DNA of 7,316 bases. Source: Jonesiaceae bacterium UBA3555 (GTDB lineage: Bacteria > Actinomycetota > Actinomycetes > Actinomycetales > Cellulomonadaceae). The DNA lies in contig DFNY01000134.1 in NCBI GenBank assembly GCA_002376595.1, positions 2,274-9,589 on the forward strand. Reading direction: 5' to 3'. This document shows positions 1 through 5,831 of this stretch, in pieces (the stretch's first letter is position 1; every line of letters starts with the position of its first letter). The notes under the pieces were generated by a model. That model ran no database searches, was not told the origin of the DNA, and saw nothing but the letters and a program-made list of their open reading frames with translations. A program made the translations under genes and the position numbers.

Positions 1-205
1 GAAGGTAAATAAATCCGCCCGGACGCGGGCGGATCAACACGTGCACGGGAAGCCCAACCCGAACAACGGATTCCACCATGCCCAGCGAGGGCGTAAGCCC
101 TCCTGTCGCTCCCAACGCAGCACACAATTCCACGCGGTCGGCGCCGCTTTGCTGTGCAATGCGCGCCCCTTGGGCGTCTTGGACGGCGATTTCTAGTGAT
201 ACCAC
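1..205 (-). CDS. cutC: CutC family protein, N-terminal part (runs off left edge)
   Basis: Sixty-eight codons are visible before the window ends. The translation carries the CutC signatures [10 protein letters not shown] (residues 21-30), GGLTPSLG (35-42) and [13 protein letters not shown] (53-65), which closely match the N-terminal third of E. coli CutC. CutC proteins are cytoplasmic TIM barrels first linked to copper tolerance; the copper role is disputed and the true reaction is uncertain. The start is GTG at 205-203, chosen because an AGGAG ribosome-binding site lies 4 bases upstream, an in-frame stop lies further upstream, and homologues begin at the same place (xLLEI-like, here SLEI). 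The gene is divergent from the GntR regulator and shares its control region. The family is near certain; function in this organism is open. Confidence 0.93.
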   Translation of the reverse strand, partial: MVSLEIAVQDAQGARIAQQSGADRVELCAALGATGGLTPSLGMVESVVRVGLPVHVLIRPRPGGFIYL

Positions 206-209
206 GATG

Positions 210-214
210 CTCCT
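210..214 (-). promoter_or_regulatory. Ribosome-binding site of cutC
   Basis: AGGAG reads 5'-3' on the minus strand, separated by CATC from the GTG at 205-203. It decides the start, since no ATG lies between the upstream in-frame TAA and this GTG. The 4-base spacing is short but workable. Confidence 0.6.
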
Positions 215-221
215 ACACGTC

Positions 222-243
222 TGGTTGTGCTTTTAGTCAACCA
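222..243. promoter_or_regulatory. Inverted repeat, candidate operator between cutC and gntR
   Basis: TGGTTG (222-227) and CAACCA (238-243) form a perfect 6-base inverted repeat around 10 bases. It sits in the divergent cutC/gntR spacer (206-364), 17-38 bases upstream of the cutC start, where a bound repressor would block cutC. TGGT/ACCA half-sites resemble those of FadR-type GntR regulators, although the classical spacing (TGGT-N3-ACCA) is shorter. The rest of the spacer also has CAAC-N6-GTTG at 299-312. Binding by the adjacent regulator is inference. Confidence 0.35.
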
Positions 244-352
244 CACCACCAACAAAGCCATGGAATCGCTATTCCCACCCGAACACAACCTTGGAATACA
301 ACAACTTGGTTGCTTTTCACGCGCAAGTACATACGCAGACGTGTCAGTCCTA

Positions 353-358
353 TATGGT
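353..358 (+). promoter_or_regulatory. Candidate -10 element of a leaderless gntR transcript
   Basis: TATGGT fits the actinobacterial TANNNT -10 consensus. It ends six bases before the A of the ATG at 365, the geometry expected if transcription starts at the initiation codon. No convincing -35 element or Shine-Dalgarno sequence is visible. An alternative start, GTG at 341, would add eight residues and also lacks a ribosome-binding site. Confidence 0.35.
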
Positions 359-364
359 CAGGTC

Positions 365-1063
365 ATGGCAGTTACCGATGACGCAATCGCGGCAATCCGA
401 TCCATGATCATTAGCGGCGAACTCAAGCCCGGAGACCGACTCCCGCCAGAGGCACAGCTCTCCGATCGGCTCGGACTTTCACGCAATTCACTGCGCGAAG
501 CAGTCAAAGCGCTCGCGCTCATTCGGGTACTAGACGTGCGCCAAGGCGACGGCACATTCGTGACCAGCCTAGAGCCAAATACCCTAGTGGATTCGTTGTC
601 CTTCATCATCGAACTGCACCGCGACGCCTCCATCTTGGACCTGCTCGGAGTACGCCGGATTCTCGAAGGCGAAGCCACATTCATGGCCGCTAGCCAGCTG
701 CGCCCAGAACACTTGGACCGACTCATCAAGGTGGTTGACTCCGTCAATGCCAACTCACCGGTGGAAGAACTCGTGGCAGCAGACATCGAGTTCCACCGCA
801 TGATCAACTCTTCCTGTGGAAACGCCTACCTTTCGGCCACCCTCGAAGGAATTTCCAGCGCAACCCATCGCGCCAGGGTATGGCGCGGAGTCACCGAAGA
901 AAACGCGCTCGAACGCACGCTCAACGAACACCGCGCAATTGTGGAGGCCATGAAGGCAGGCCGCCCAGACCTCGCGCGGGCCTATGCCATTGCGCATGTT
1001 AGCGGCGTTGAAATGTGGGTGAGCCGCCAGCTCGCTAACCCTCCCTCGAAGCAAGCGAACTAA
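365..1063 (+). CDS. FadR/FCD-type GntR family transcriptional regulator
   Basis: A 232-residue regulator. Residues 4-68 are a GntR winged helix-turn-helix (SGELKPGDRLPPEAQLSDRL, then LGLSRNSLREAVKAL and the wing VRQGDGTFV). Residues about 92-215 form an all-helical FCD ligand-binding domain starting GVRRILEGEA. The usual FCD metal and ligand residues are visible: Asp140 and His144 in ADIEFH, His189 in NEHR and His211 in AHV. FCD regulators generally sense carboxylates such as sugar acids or lactate and act as repressors released by ligand. The gene converges on fucD and diverges from cutC, so L-fuconate or its dehydration product is a reasonable guess for the effector. The start is ATG 365, which places the helix-turn-helix at the normal distance from the N-terminus; a longer reading from 227 adds unrelated residues. 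The family is secure; ligand and targets are inferred. Confidence 0.93.
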   Translation: MAVTDDAIAAIRSMIISGELKPGDRLPPEAQLSDRLGLSRNSLREAVKALALIRVLDVRQGDGTFVTSLEPNTLVDSLSFIIELHRDASILDLLGVRRILEGEATFMAASQLRPEHLDRLIKVVDSVNANSPVEELVAADIEFHRMINSSCGNAYLSATLEGISSATHRARVWRGVTEENALERTLNEHRAIVEAMKAGRPDLARAYAIAHVSGVEMWVSRQLANPPSKQAN

Positions 1064-1071
1064 CGGCTCAG

Positions 1072-1101
1072 ATCGCGATCCTCGTGCCCGATTATCGCGA
1101 T
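1072..1101. terminator. Possible bidirectional hairpin between convergent genes
   Basis: ATCGCGAT occurs at 1072-1079 and 1094-1101. The word is self-complementary, so the copies can pair as an 8-bp stem around a 14-base loop. It lies in the 68-base gap between the gntR stop and the fucD stop, where a shared terminator is expected. There is no T-tract on either side, so it would be a weak intrinsic terminator. Each copy could instead be a small palindromic protein site. Confidence 0.3.
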
Positions 1102-1131
1102 GAAATGGATGGTGGCTCCCAAACGGGTCCG

Positions 1132-2427
1132 CTACAACTCTTGCCACACGCGACCGCTCGGGTACACGTAGTCCAGAAAAGTATCTGGGGTCATACGTGC
1201 GCCCGATCCCGGCGCGACCGGTGCAACATAGTTGCCATCCATTAGTTCTACGGGTGTTTCAAAATGCTCATGCAAGTGGTCTACATACTCAATGACCCGG
1301 TCCTGCTTTGTACCCGAAACAGCTAGGTAGTCAAACATGGACAGATGCTGAACTACCTCGCATAATCCCACACCACCGGCGTGTGGGCATACAGGTAGTC
1401 CAAACTTTGAGGCAAGCAGCAAAATAGCAATGTTCTCGTTGACGCCAGCAACCCGCGCTGCATCAATCTGCACCACCTGCGCGCCGCCCGACTGCATGAG
1501 CTGCTTAAAAATGATTCTGTTCTGGGCGTGCTCCCCAGTAGCCACCTTGATAGGAGCGACAGCCTGCGCAATAGCGACGTGCGCGAGAACATCATCTGGG
1601 CTCGTTGGCTCTTCAATCCACCATGGATCGAACTGAGCAAGATGCGAGACCCAACTAATAGCTTCGTCCCGGTCCCACCGCTGATTAGCGTCGATTGCGA
1701 TGCGAATATCTGGGCCAACCGCTTCTCGCGTTAGCTTCATTCGGCGGATATCGTCTTCGAGGTTCCCGCCCACTTTGAGCTTGATTTGAGTGAAGCCCTC
1801 CGCCACCGCTTCCTTGGCTAAGCGCACCATCTTCTCGTCGCTGTAACCAAGCCAGCCAGGGGACGTGGTGTAGCCCGGGTATCCCGTTTGGAGGAGTTCT
1901 GCTTCGCGCTCGGCCTTTCCAACCTGAGCTGCGGAAAGGATTTCTAACGCTTCAGACTCTGTGAGAGCGTCGGTGAGGTATCTGAAGTCAACGAGCTCAA
2001 CAATTTCGTTCGGAGACATATCTGCAAGTAGCTTCCACATCGGCTTGCCAGCGCGTCGAGCCTTCAAATCCCACATGGCATTAACAACCGCGCCAATGGC
2101 CATGTGCATGACTCCCTTTTCTGGCCCAAGCCAGCGGAGTTGGGAGTCATGCACAAGGGATTTCCAAAACGCGCCCATATTGTTTAGGGCGTCATCGACG
2201 TTGATAGACATGAGGTGATCGCGTAGTGCCTCTATGGCTGCGGCTTGGACATCGTTCCCGCGACCAATAGTAAAGACGAAGCCGTACCCCACCTCGCCCA
2301 GTTCCGTTGTCAGCTGGAGGTATGCTGCGGAATAGTCGGGATCTTGGTTCATCGCATCAGAACCGTCTAAGTCCCGTGAAGTGGGGAACCTCAAGTCGAG
2401 AACTTCAACTGAGGACAGCTTGCTCAT
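1132..2427 (-). CDS. fucD: L-fuconate dehydratase (enolase superfamily)
   Basis: A 431-residue, full-length cytoplasmic enzyme that dehydrates L-fuconate to 2-keto-3-deoxy-L-fuconate in the non-phosphorylating L-fucose pathway. The N-terminal capping domain begins with the FucD hallmark [17 protein letters not shown] (residues 10-26). The barrel has the KLK base motif (Lys216, Lys218), metal ligands Asp246 (IDAN), Glu272 (WIEEP) and Glu299 (TGEH), and the catalytic His349 (CPHAGG). These sit at a constant offset of two from the positions I recall for the Xanthomonas enzyme, so the active site is intact and aligned. The ATG start has GAAGGAAG upstream, with the AGGA core five bases away. The gene converges on the FCD regulator. 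No fucose dehydrogenase, lactonase or later pathway gene is in the window. Related acid-sugar dehydratases are the only realistic alternative. Confidence 0.95.
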   Translation of the reverse strand: MSKLSSVEVLDLRFPTSRDLDGSDAMNQDPDYSAAYLQLTTELGEVGYGFVFTIGRGNDVQAAAIEALRDHLMSINVDDALNNMGAFWKSLVHDSQLRWLGPEKGVMHMAIGAVVNAMWDLKARRAGKPMWKLLADMSPNEIVELVDFRYLTDALTESEALEILSAAQVGKAEREAELLQTGYPGYTTSPGWLGYSDEKMVRLAKEAVAEGFTQIKLKVGGNLEDDIRRMKLTREAVGPDIRIAIDANQRWDRDEAISWVSHLAQFDPWWIEEPTSPDDVLAHVAIAQAVAPIKVATGEHAQNRIIFKQLMQSGGAQVVQIDAARVAGVNENIAILLLASKFGLPVCPHAGGVGLCEVVQHLSMFDYLAVSGTKQDRVIEYVDHLHEHFETPVELMDGNYVAPVAPGSGARMTPDTFLDYVYPSGRVWQEL

Positions 2428-2446
2428 GTTCTTCCTTCGCCGTTGA

Positions 2447-2460
2447 TGGTGAACTAACCA
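2447..2460. promoter_or_regulatory. TGGT-N6-ACCA inverted repeat upstream of fucD
   Basis: TGGT (2447-2450) and ACCA (2457-2460) flank six bases, 20-33 bases upstream of the fucD ATG and inside the predicted leader. The half-sites match those between cutC and gntR, though the spacing differs. It is a candidate operator for the FCD regulator. Four-base arms can occur by chance. Confidence 0.25.
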
Positions 2461-2465
2461 CGTTA

Positions 2466-2488
2466 ATCGTGAGTTGGGGGATCACGAT
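2466..2488. promoter_or_regulatory. Inverted repeat in the fucD leader
   Basis: ATCGTGA (2466-2472) and TCACGAT (2482-2488) are perfect 7-base arms around 9 bases. In the fucD mRNA they could fold as a hairpin about 38 bases before the start codon; in DNA they would be a 23-base two-fold site about two helical turns long. An operator is more likely than a terminator because no T-tract follows. Confidence 0.35.
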
Positions 2489-2521
2489 GACACGACACGG
2501 ACAGACATCCGATGTGTAGTT

Positions 2522-2550
2522 ACATTACTGGAAGAAATGACTCTTGTGAA
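2522..2550 (-). promoter_or_regulatory. fucD: Candidate fucD promoter
   Basis: On the minus strand TTCACA (2550-2545) and TAATGT (2527-2522) are separated by 17 bases. The -35 matches TTGACA at five of six positions and the -10 fits TANNNT. Transcription would begin near 2515, giving a leader of about 88 bases containing both inverted repeats described at 2447-2488. This is consensus matching only. Confidence 0.4.
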
Positions 2551-2621
2551 CTGAAATTACCAACTGATAGCCAGACACAGGTTGGATGTTTGATGAGGGT
2601 ACGGCTTAGCTGAGTGAGGGA

Positions 2622-2685
2622 TCAACGCTGCGAGGACTCAACGCTATGCGGGATCAGCGCTGCGAGCACTCAACGCTGCGAGGAC
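2622..2685. repeat. Four-unit 16-bp tandem repeat across the oxidase stop codon
   Basis: Four consecutive 16-base units start at 2622, 2638, 2654 and 2670, each beginning TCA(A/G)CGCT. Units 1 and 4 are identical (TCAACGCTGCGAGGAC), unit 3 differs at two positions, and unit 2 has diverged in its second half. Because the next bases also agree, a 20-base word, TCAACGCTGCGAGGACTCAA, occurs exactly at 2622-2641 and 2670-2689. Unit 4 encodes the stop and last residues of the minus-strand oxidase; units 1-3 lie just downstream of it. Sixteen is not a multiple of three, so any unit count change inside the gene would shift frame. It looks like a decayed minisatellite. Confidence 0.85.
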
Positions 2686-3848
2686 TCAAGGAGATGAGCC
2701 AACGAGAACACATCTGGGCGGACGCTGGAAATATCGGAATCGCTGGAAAGGGCAACGTTGGCGATCATTTCACCGAGCGCTGGCATGAATTTGAAGCCGT
2801 GGCCCGAGCATGGCGAGGCCACCACCACGCGGCCGCGTCGGTCGATGAGGAAGTCGTCGGACGGGGTGCGCGTGTAGGTGCAAGACAGATCAACACCAGT
2901 GGATGGGTCCAAGCCGGGCAGCCACTGCTCCACATAGTCGGCGTGAAGTTGCAGGTCACCAGGACGTGAGGTGTACGTGCGGGCGTCGGGGTCCAGCGAG
3001 ACGCCGTAGGCGTTGAAGCCGACCTTGATACCTTCGCCCTCAGTTGCCAAGCCGTACACAATGCCAGGCCAACGGGTTGGTTCGCCCGTGACAGGGTCAA
3101 CGGGAGCGTGGTCGTGGGTGAAGCTCGGCCAAGTGTTTTCTTCCATGCCGCTGGCGGTGTCGGGGTTGATCTGGAAGTGCGCTGGGGCAACCTCGATGAT
3201 TTCCATGTCGAGCGGCTGGTCCAAGCCGAGCAGCCCCGGCGCCAAGCGATTGGTCCATCCACCCGCAGCGAGCACGATCTTGTCTGCGCGGTAGGTGCCG
3301 GTTGTCGACTCAACCACCACACCGTCCGCGTCGATACGGGCGTCGGTGACGCGCGAGTTGTACACGACTTCTCCGCCGAGTTTGTTCAGTTCTTGTTCGA
3401 ATGCGACCAGCGTCAAGTCTGCGTTCACGCGGCCTGCGGTCTTGTGCTCGTGCAGGACCTTGCCCTCGAATCGCATGCCGGGCCAACGCTCTTGGGCGGC
3501 CTCGGGGGTGAGGACTTCGAGCGGGACTCCCGCGTCACGCATGGGTTGTTCAAAGTCGTGGGGAGGGAATCCGTGGGAGACAAGTCCAACCTCGGAGAGC
3601 AGTTTGAGGCCCGACTCGGATTCGATTTCGCGCCACATGTCGAGTGCGTGGTGCATGAGGTCAAGGTATTCGCGCTGCACGTAGGTGGCGCGATAAATCC
3701 GCGAGCCGCCATGTGAGGACGCCTTCTTGTGTCCCTGCTCAAACTGCTCCAGCACTTTCACGCTGCGCCCTCCTTGGGCGAGCTTCCATGCGGTGGCCAG
3801 GCCGGTTGCTCCTGCTCCGACAACGATGACATCCAGTTTTTCGCTCAT
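2670..3848 (-). CDS. solA: FAD-dependent amine oxidase, sarcosine/N-methyltryptophan oxidase family
   Basis: A 392-residue flavoenzyme of the DAO superfamily, normal length for monomeric sarcosine oxidase (MSOX), N-methyltryptophan oxidase and fructosyl-amine oxidase. The N-terminus has the Rossmann dinucleotide motif VVGAGATG (residues 9-16), then ASSHGGSRIYR (43-53), the family's flavin-binding loop. Cys323 in SCTYTRTP corresponds to the cysteine that binds FAD covalently in MSOX. Lys275 in GIKVGFN corresponds to the oxygen-activating lysine, and SGHGFK (348-353) closes the flavin site. It should oxidise a secondary amine to imine, releasing peroxide, in the cytoplasm; the substrate cannot be read from sequence. 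The ATG at 3848 matches the family start; a TTG twelve bases upstream has no ribosome-binding site. The ribosome-binding site is weak (GGGA six bases upstream). The last residues and stop lie in a 16-bp repeat. The symbol is family-level. Confidence 0.88.
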   Translation of the reverse strand: MSEKLDVIVVGAGATGLATAWKLAQGGRSVKVLEQFEQGHKKASSHGGSRIYRATYVQREYLDLMHHALDMWREIESESGLKLLSEVGLVSHGFPPHDFEQPMRDAGVPLEVLTPEAAQERWPGMRFEGKVLHEHKTAGRVNADLTLVAFEQELNKLGGEVVYNSRVTDARIDADGVVVESTTGTYRADKIVLAAGGWTNRLAPGLLGLDQPLDMEIIEVAPAHFQINPDTASGMEENTWPSFTHDHAPVDPVTGEPTRWPGIVYGLATEGEGIKVGFNAYGVSLDPDARTYTSRPGDLQLHADYVEQWLPGLDPSTGVDLSCTYTRTPSDDFLIDRRGRVVVASPCSGHGFKFMPALGEMIANVALSSDSDISSVRPDVFSLAHLLESSQR

Positions 3849-3889
3849 CCTTAATCCCAACGTGCGAGCAGGTTATTTCAATATCTGCC

Positions 3890-3917
3890 ACTCTACGCCG
3901 GGTGTTTCACGCGTGAA
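3890..3917 (-). promoter_or_regulatory. Candidate promoter of the amine oxidase gene
   Basis: On the minus strand TTCACG (3917-3912) and TAGAGT (3895-3890) are 16 bases apart; the -10 fits TANNNT and the -35 matches TTGACA at four positions. Transcription would start near 3883, giving a leader of about 35 bases. The -35 is half of a perfect palindrome, which favours repression by a dimeric regulator. This is by inspection only. Confidence 0.35.
3906..3917. promoter_or_regulatory. Perfect 12-bp palindrome, candidate operator
   Basis: TTCACGCGTGAA is fully self-complementary. It lies 58-69 bases upstream of the amine oxidase ATG and overlaps its candidate -35 element. No regulator gene is adjacent to this promoter, so the binding protein would be the FCD regulator or something outside the window. 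Confidence 0.45.
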
Positions 3918-3996
3918 CTGAGTGATTGAAGTGTGGTCAACCCTTCGCCTGTGTCGCATGTGGATTCAGCTCTAGCGCTAGCCGCACAAGTGCATT

Positions 3997-4662
3997 CTAG
4001 GCAAGGACCGTGCCGTCCACACATCTGATAATCCGTGCTGAAAGATGCTCGGCCACATAGGGGTCATGTGTCACCACAACCAAAGTCGATTCAGCTGACA
4101 CCTGCGCTAGAAGGTTCAAGATGTCGTCTCTAACCTCAGCGTCAAGAGCTCCAGTTGGCTCGTCCGCGAGGATCAATACTGGTTCATTGATCAAGGCACG
4201 AGCAATGCTCACCCGCTGTTTCTCACCGCCGGAAAGCTCTGACGGTAGGTGCTCCATTCGTCGCCCCAATCCCACTCGTTCCAGGAGATTTCGAGCCTTA
4301 GCAGTTGCCACCTTCTGGCCGACTCCTGCGATTTGCGCGGCAATCGAGACGTTATCAAGAGCTGGAAGGTGCTCGAAGAGGCGGAAGTCTTGGAATACGT
4401 ACCCTACGTGCTCCCTTCTAAACTGGGCGCGTTCAGGTTGGGTAAGCAACGCTAGGTCGGTTCCACCCACCACCACCTGACCAGCCTGCGGGAGTAGCAC
4501 GCCTGAGATGAGGTCAAGAACCGTGGACTTTCCGCTACCAGACTTACCCACAATTGCAGCTCTGGTGGCTGCTTCCACTTCGAAAGTTACCGAGTCCAAG
4601 ACTGGCAGGCTTCGCTTCTTTTTGGAGTAGGCAAAACTGACGTTGCGAAACTCGATGTTCAT
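3997..4662 (-). CDS. ABC transporter ATPase, MacB/LolD-like
   Basis: A 221-residue stand-alone nucleotide-binding protein. Motifs in order: Walker A GKSGSGKST (39-47), Q-loop Gln91 in VFQDFRLF, signature LSGGEKQR (143-150), Walker B VLILADEPTG (162-171) and the switch His199 in VVTHD. Length, the LADEPTGALD sequence and pairing with FtsX-like permeases place it with LolD/MacB/FtsE-type ATPases, which drive mechanotransmission rather than ordinary solute transport. The ATG at 4662 overlaps the stop of the upstream permease (ATGA), and AAGG sits seven bases before it, so it is translationally coupled and the last gene of the operon. A longer reading in this frame from 4857 lies inside the permease gene and is rejected. 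It should act on the cytoplasmic face, dimerising under the two permeases. Confidence 0.95.
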   Translation of the reverse strand: MNIEFRNVSFAYSKKKRSLPVLDSVTFEVEAATRAAIVGKSGSGKSTVLDLISGVLLPQAGQVVVGGTDLALLTQPERAQFRREHVGYVFQDFRLFEHLPALDNVSIAAQIAGVGQKVATAKARNLLERVGLGRRMEHLPSELSGGEKQRVSIARALINEPVLILADEPTGALDAEVRDDILNLLAQVSAESTLVVVTHDPYVAEHLSARIIRCVDGTVLA

Positions 4663-5831
4663 GGTTGTGCCTTGCTCTTGTGAGGGAATCTGTAAGTGAG
4701 AACGATTGGGACCAGCGATATCGCCGTCAGCCCCAGAGATAGCCCAACGAGAAGATCTGATTGGAAGTACATCTCCAGGATCTTCCATGCGACTTCTTTG
4801 GCTACGAGTGTGGCAATAATTGCCGCCGTTAGTGCACCAACAATTAAGACCGCACATGCGCTAGCCCTAATTGCTGCGACAGGCACTCCCAAGCGAGTAA
4901 GGGTTCGATCTGTTCTGGCGAATCGGTTACGGTCGTTTGCACTCACTCGCCACAGCGCCAGAACCCAAATAGCAATTCCAAGTCCCATGAACGTAACTAC
5001 ACCAGGAGCCAGAATCGCATGACGCATGATGGCGCCCCAGACCACCTGAGATTTGGTTGCATGGTCCAAAGAATCGGAATCAGCTTGCGCAACCGCTGAT
5101 TCCGAGTCTTTGGAGTGGAAAACAAGACTCGGAAGTGTTCCGTTAGCTGCGATGTCCGAGCACACACCCTGAGGCAGGAGCACGAGGCCTTCGTAGTTGT
5201 TGAAATAGTCAACGTACGGGCGCGACAGTCCCGTGAGCACTACGGGGCACCCTCCAATTCCCCCAGTTTCGCTCTGCCCAGCCAGCACGAATTGATCCCC
5301 AATGCGTACGTTCGCGCGGGCCGCAGAGGCTTCGTCTAAGACCACGCCGTGGGGGTCAAAGGCGCCCTTGCTCAGCGCGTTGGAAACAAACTCTTGGTTC
5401 TCTGAGGAAACACTCCACACTTGTACAGCTGGAGCATCTGAGAGATCGAGCGAGGCCTGCTCATGCAGTTCTGGTGATGATTCACCAAGAACATACGAAT
5501 CCCCACCACGAGGAATCACAATGCTGCCCGGTTCAACGCCGCTTGACTCAGCACCGTTTGGCTCATCGCTACTTGACTCAGCACCGTTTGACTCAGCACT
5601 TGGCACCGAATCAGACGAGGATTGCTCATCCAGATGGACTTGGGAAAGTGAACTGAAATCTAGATCTTGGAAAAACAACGCACGGTCAATTGGACCTCTC
5701 AGCGCTATCCCCGCAAGAGCTACGGCCATGATTCCAAAAGCAGCAAGGAAGGCTATTTCAAAGCCGAAGTCACGGAGTGCGGGGCCGCCAAATCGGACTT
5801 TCAACCACGCTATCGTTCTGCGCACGTTCAC
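4659..5831 (-). CDS. FtsX/MacB-like ABC permease B with acidic repeat linker
   Basis: A 390-residue membrane protein. Predicted helices are about 24-44, 274-294, 321-343 and 360-380, with a large extracytoplasmic domain between the first two: the type VII (MacB/FtsX) layout. Residues 68-103 are an unusual Ser/Glu/Asp-rich low-complexity stretch just outside helix 1, including two copies of NGAESS. The ectodomain carries two cysteines (195, 224) that could pair. After helix 2 the segment RTLTRLGV (309-316) matches RTLDRLGV in the preceding permease, suggesting the two are paralogues forming a heterodimer. The start is GTG, overlapping the previous stop as GTGA, with GGGGAG six bases upstream. 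Its stop overlaps the ATPase start. Substrate unknown; antimicrobial-peptide resistance, bacteriocin immunity/export and lipoprotein or lipid extraction are all possible for this class. Confidence 0.88.
   Translation of the reverse strand: MNVRRTIAWLKVRFGGPALRDFGFEIAFLAAFGIMAVALAGIALRGPIDRALFFQDLDFSSLSQVHLDEQSSSDSVPSAESNGAESSSDEPNGAESSGVEPGSIVIPRGGDSYVLGESSPELHEQASLDLSDAPAVQVWSVSSENQEFVSNALSKGAFDPHGVVLDEASAARANVRIGDQFVLAGQSETGGIGGCPVVLTGLSRPYVDYFNNYEGLVLLPQGVCSDIAANGTLPSLVFHSKDSESAVAQADSDSLDHATKSQVVWGAIMRHAILAPGVVTFMGLGIAIWVLALWRVSANDRNRFARTDRTLTRLGVPVAAIRASACAVLIVGALTAAIIATLVAKEVAWKILEMYFQSDLLVGLSLGLTAISLVPIVLTYRFPHKSKAQP
5542..5601. repeat. Two-unit 30-bp in-frame tandem repeat in permease B
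   Basis: CTTGACTCAGCACCGTTTG occurs exactly at 5542-5560 and again at 5572-5590, a 30-base period. The remaining 11 bases of each unit differ. Thirty is a multiple of three, so units can be gained or lost without breaking the frame. Each unit encodes ten residues of the acidic linker (NGAESS followed by SDEP or GVEP). ACTCAGCAC recurs once more at 5591-5599, a trace of a shorter ancestral unit. Confidence 0.85.

Noticed and set aside
13..34. GC-rich hairpin (ATCCGCCC / GGGCGGAT) followed on the minus strand by TTTATTTA, resembling an intrinsic terminator
   Set aside because: It lies inside the cutC reading frame and encodes the conserved IRPRPGGF motif; the following T-rich bases are the codons for Phe-Ile-Tyr.
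227..364. Longer N-terminus for the GntR regulator
   Set aside because: The added residues have no family match, cross the cutC/gntR control region, and push the helix-turn-helix away from its usual position.
2482..2508. Eight-codon leader peptide frame (ATG 2508 to TGA) in the fucD leader
   Set aside because: There is no ribosome-binding site and no run of regulatory codons; a frame this short is expected by chance.
2622..2689. CRISPR-like array
   Set aside because: The units are directly adjacent 16-mers with no spacers and no cas genes nearby, so this is a tandem repeat.
3108..3716. 202-codon open frame on the plus strand
   Set aside because: It is antisense to the amine oxidase, whose flavin-site motifs are unambiguous; long opposite-strand frames are expected in GC-rich genes.
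3972..3981. CTAGCGCTAG palindrome after the ABC operon, considered as a terminator
   Set aside because: The stem is too short to leave a loop and there is no T-tract; it remains only a small palindrome with no assigned role.
4663..4857. N-terminal extension of the ABC ATPase frame
   Set aside because: The extension lies wholly within the permease B gene and does not resemble an ATPase; the ATGA overlap and ribosome-binding site fix the start at 4662.
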